Shown: positions 61,762-64,000 of the stretch, one piece after another
Layout of the letters: the number at the start of each line of letters is the position of its first letter
Position numbering within the stretch: the first letter of the stretch is position 1
Source of the DNA: an uncultured Paracoccaceae bacterium
GTDB lineage: Bacteria > Pseudomonadota > Alphaproteobacteria > Rhodobacterales > Rhodobacteraceae
Reading direction: 5' to 3'
Assembly (NCBI GenBank): GCA_947495795.1
Contig: CANMAI010000004.1
Location: forward strand, 1 to 64,000
Length of the DNA stretch: 64,000 nt
Notes under the pieces: generated by a model
What the model saw: the letters and a program-made list of their open reading frames with translations, nothing else
Told to the model about the DNA's origin: nothing
The model's database searches: none
Made by a program: the position numbers and the translations under genes

Positions 61762-61885
61762 CAATCCCTGCGCTTCCACAATCTAATCTGAGCTCCCGCG
61801 ACAACGCGCCCTTCCTTGGGCTGCAACATCTTTCTGGCAACGCTGCAGTGGCTCAGCTAGATTGAGGAAAATATAGGGGAATGCG

Positions 61886-62632
61886 GTGCCACCATCGAAA
61901 GATCGCCGACAAGATATCCACAATTCGGAGACCCCAGTACTGTGCCGCGCCTGCGAGGCAAGGCACAAAGGCATATGCGGTGCGCTCACAACTGACCAAC
62001 TCGTTCATCTCTCAAAGCACACCACGCGAAGAGCCGTGGAACGGGAAACCGAACTTGTGCAAATCGGCGAAGACATCACACAGTATTCCAACATTCTGGG
62101 CGGCGTTGTAAAACTCACCAAGCTCATGTCCGACGGGCGCCAGCAGATCGTTGGCCTCCAGTTCGCGCCGGATTTCATCGGCCGTCCCTTCTCGCGCCAG
62201 AGCAACACAACAGCCGAAGCCGCAACCACTGTGCGCGTTTGTTCCTTCCCGAAAACCGTTCTGGAGGAGATTATCAATCAGGCACCGGATCTGGAGCATC
62301 GGTTGCACGAGCAATCTCTGCGCGAACTGGATGAGGCCCGGGACTGGTTACTGACACTGGGCCGCAAGACAGCCCGTGAAAAGGTAGCAAGCTTCCTCTG
62401 CCTGATCGCAGACCATATTGATCCGGAGGCCGAAAACAGCGGCCAGGAAGCCCATTTCGACCTGCCTCTAAAGCGCGCGGATATCGCTGATTTTCTCGGG
62501 CTCACGATTGAAACCGTAAGCCGCCAGATCACGAAACTCCGTAAGGAAAGCCTTATCACCGTAGAAAACAATCGCCACATAACCGTGCCGGATATGGCGG
62601 TGCTTAGAGAAGCTGCAACGCCTGAAATCTAG
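61886..62632 (+). CDS. fnrL: Crp/Fnr-family regulator, FnrL type
   Basis: A 248-residue oxygen-sensing regulator. The [4Fe-4S] ligands Cys20, Cys23 and Cys31 (CRACEARHKGIC) are present with a fourth cysteine in TTVRVCSFPKTV, as in Fnr (Cys20, 23, 29, 122). The C-terminal helix-turn-helix is KRADIADFLGLTIETVSRQI. GTG 61886 is used, preceded by AGGGGAA. In Rhodobacteraceae FnrL controls microaerobic respiration and tetrapyrrole genes. No clear FNR box was found nearby. Its stop overlaps the convergent LysR gene by 4 bases. Confidence 0.88.
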   Translation: MPPSKDRRQDIHNSETPVLCRACEARHKGICGALTTDQLVHLSKHTTRRAVERETELVQIGEDITQYSNILGGVVKLTKLMSDGRQQIVGLQFAPDFIGRPFSRQSNTTAEAATTVRVCSFPKTVLEEIINQAPDLEHRLHEQSLRELDEARDWLLTLGRKTAREKVASFLCLIADHIDPEAENSGQEAHFDLPLKRADIADFLGLTIETVSRQITKLRKESLITVENNRHITVPDMAVLREAATPEI

Positions 62633-63525
62633 CGCTGCGCCAATTCCTCTGCCAGAAAGTCAAACACCATCCGCACACGCCTGCTCGTTTTCAGTTCGCG
62701 GTGCGTGGCCAGCCATATCGGAAATTCGAAAGGTGTTGCGTCCGGTAGCACACGCTCCACCAGCGGCTCCGCGTCGCCAAGCTTTTCGGGCATGATGCCA
62801 ATCCCCACCCCCTCTTTTGTCAGTTCCCAGTGCACGAAATGGTTGCCTGCTGACACGGGAAAATTTGCCCGCGTAAGATGCAGGCCCCGCTTGGCGAAAC
62901 CAGCGATCATCTCTCTGATCGTCCCGCTGCCAAAATCGATGAAGTACGCAGCTCCGAGTTCCGCCAGAGTTTGAGGATGGCCCAGCTCAACAAGATACGC
63001 GGGCGTTGCGTAGAAGCGGCCAATATCATCACGGATCTTCTTGCCAATCAGATCTGGTTGCTTGGGCGGAAAGTGGCGTATCGCGATATCGGCCTCCCGC
63101 CGCCGCAGATCAACCGCTGCATTGGAGGGCACAATCTCCACCTCCACGCCCGGATGAAGCCGCCGCAATTTAGCGACGATAGGTGGTAAAAGACTGGCGG
63201 AATAGATCTCGCTCGCCGTGATGGAGATACTGCCCTCCAGCGCCTCCGCCTTCCCCGAAGCGGCCAGCGACATTCGGCTTGCCGCCTCCCCCATGCCGCG
63301 CACATGCTCCACCAGTTCCAGCCCGCCCGGTGTCAGCGCCAGCCCGCGCCCAACGCGCTCAAAGAGTGCAACACCCAGCTCTTCCTCGAGGGCCGCCACC
63401 TGTCGGCCCAGGGTCGGCTGCGCCATTCCAAGGGCTTTGGCAGCCGCCGTCAACGAGCCCTCCTCCGCCGTTACAAGAAAGGCTCGCGCCTTGTTCCAAT
63501 CAAACTGCACAGATCGCCAATTCAT
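62629..63525 (-). CDS. LysR-family transcriptional regulator
   Basis: A 298-residue regulator with an N-terminal LysR helix-turn-helix (FLVTAEEGSLTAAAKALGMAQPTLGRQVAALEEELG, in parts) and a substrate-binding domain. ATG 63525 gives the MNWRSVQFDWN start; ATG 63537 is an alternative. It is divergent from the methyltransferase gene at 63631, with 105 bases between, so that gene is its likely target. The effector is unknown. Confidence 0.87.
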   Translation of the reverse strand: MNWRSVQFDWNKARAFLVTAEEGSLTAAAKALGMAQPTLGRQVAALEEELGVALFERVGRGLALTPGGLELVEHVRGMGEAASRMSLAASGKAEALEGSISITASEIYSASLLPPIVAKLRRLHPGVEVEIVPSNAAVDLRRREADIAIRHFPPKQPDLIGKKIRDDIGRFYATPAYLVELGHPQTLAELGAAYFIDFGSGTIREMIAGFAKRGLHLTRANFPVSAGNHFVHWELTKEGVGIGIMPEKLGDAEPLVERVLPDATPFEFPIWLATHRELKTSRRVRMVFDFLAEELAQR

Positions 63526-63630
63526 GCAAATACGCATATCACACCAACATAAACAGTCAATTCACAGAGCAGTTTTGCATTGGTACAGTGTGTCCGAAAC
63601 CTGAAGCCATAGCAGAGGACGAACAGCGCC

Positions 63631-64000
63631 ATGCACACTGCAGAACAGTTCTGGGACAGCGTTGCCGACAAATACGCGAAGAGCCCGATCAAGGATATGA
63701 CTGCCTATGAAAAGACGATCGAGCGCACCCGCGCCCATCTTTCGAAAGATGATATGGTTCTGGAGCTTGGCTGCGGCACAGGCTCCACAGCGCTGTTGCT
63801 GGCACCTTCTGTGCGGCACATCACGGCCACGGATATTTCTTCGCGGATGGTGCAGATTGCCGAGGAGAAGGTGGAAGATCAGGGGATCGAGAACGTGGAG
63901 TTTCTGCAGTCCACTCACACTGGTGATGCGCTGACAGAGCCCTTTGACGCCGTGCTTGCGTATAATTACCTTCACCTCTTGGAAAATCCGGCAGAAGAGA
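63631..64000 (+). CDS. Class I SAM-dependent methyltransferase, cut by window end
   Basis: The first 123 residues of a methyltransferase. Motif I is VLELGCGTGST, followed by ATDISSRMVQIAEEK (motif II region) and FDAVLAYNYLHLLE (motif IV/post). It begins at ATG 63631 (MHTAEQFWDSVADKYAKSPI), and the frame is open to the window end. The substrate cannot be told. It is probably controlled by the divergent LysR gene. Confidence 0.85.
   Translation, partial: MHTAEQFWDSVADKYAKSPIKDMTAYEKTIERTRAHLSKDDMVLELGCGTGSTALLLAPSVRHITATDISSRMVQIAEEKVEDQGIENVEFLQSTHTGDALTEPFDAVLAYNYLHLLENPAEE

Noticed and set aside
61717-61885. FNR box before fnrL
   Set aside because: No TTGAT-n4-ATCAA match; only the LacI-type palindrome is present.
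1-64000. CRISPR arrays, rRNA and tRNA genes
   Set aside because: No regularly spaced repeats, no tRNA-like cloverleaf with T-arm GGTTCGAAT-type sequence in the gaps, and no rRNA sequence were seen.

Overview
This 64 kb window reads as chromosomal DNA of a marine-type alphaproteobacterium of the Rhodobacteraceae (Roseobacter group). The support is a crotonyl-CoA carboxylase/reductase plus ethylmalonyl-CoA mutase pair, an FnrL-type regulator, a Ros/MucR-type regulator, an acyl-homoserine-lactone luxR/luxI pair preceded by CtrA-like sites, and moderately high G+C with dense operons joined by ATGA or TGATG overlaps. The name is inference; no rRNA, tRNA, CRISPR array, phage or intact insertion sequence was seen.

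Layout. 1-4.3 kb: accessory genes (small exported protein, sulfotransferase, metzincin protease without signal peptide). 4.3-9.1 kb: ethylmalonyl-CoA pathway genes ecm (minus) and ccr (plus) flanking a periplasmic PilJ-N protein; both promoters carry the same 11-mer. 9.2-12.4 kb: 70-residue ORF, luxR, luxI and a RecD-like helicase. 12.8-16 kb: pqqABCDE. 16.4-24.6 kb: a 703-residue uncharacterised protein, Ca2+/cation antiporter, lolA, enoyl-CoA hydratase, exonuclease III, phosphatase and a lipid-exporter-like ABC protein. 24.6-26.7 kb: decayed DUF1330 gene and a divergent NmrA/HxlR pair around an operator-like repeat. 26.8-32.8 kb: ferredoxin-NADP reductase and an assimilatory sulfur operon (cysG, DUF2849, cysI, cysH, DUF934) with a divergent Lrp-type regulator. 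32.8-34.8 kb: orphan VasI-like protein and a TetR/ChrR-cupin pair with a 24-bp perfect palindrome.

34.9-39.3 kb: a six-gene operon combining a LolD/FtsX-type ABC module with two His-starting exported proteins and a ZnuA-like binding protein. It looks like a metal-handling system and is my best candidate for an undescribed one. 39.3-49.2 kb: phoH, miaB, mucR-like, M3 peptidase, a membrane-anchored protein, a dimethylglycine-dehydrogenase-like flavoenzyme and a GAF-GGDEF cyclase. 49.6-51 kb: two paralogous small exported proteins, each with an internal duplication. 51-54.4 kb: threonine dehydratase-like, alpha/beta hydrolase, haloacid dehalogenase, and a binding protein lacking a signal peptide. 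54.4-61.8 kb: a LacI-controlled ABC uptake operon with a cytoplasmic GH63-type hydrolase (probably glycosylglycerate or a similar compatible solute). 61.9-64 kb: fnrL, a LysR regulator and the start of a methyltransferase gene cut by the window end.

How the genes fit together: central C2 assimilation (ccr, ecm), PQQ for periplasmic dehydrogenases, sulfate-to-sulfide reduction, and several local regulator/operator pairs. Regulatory interest centres on the CtrA-like array before the quorum-sensing genes.
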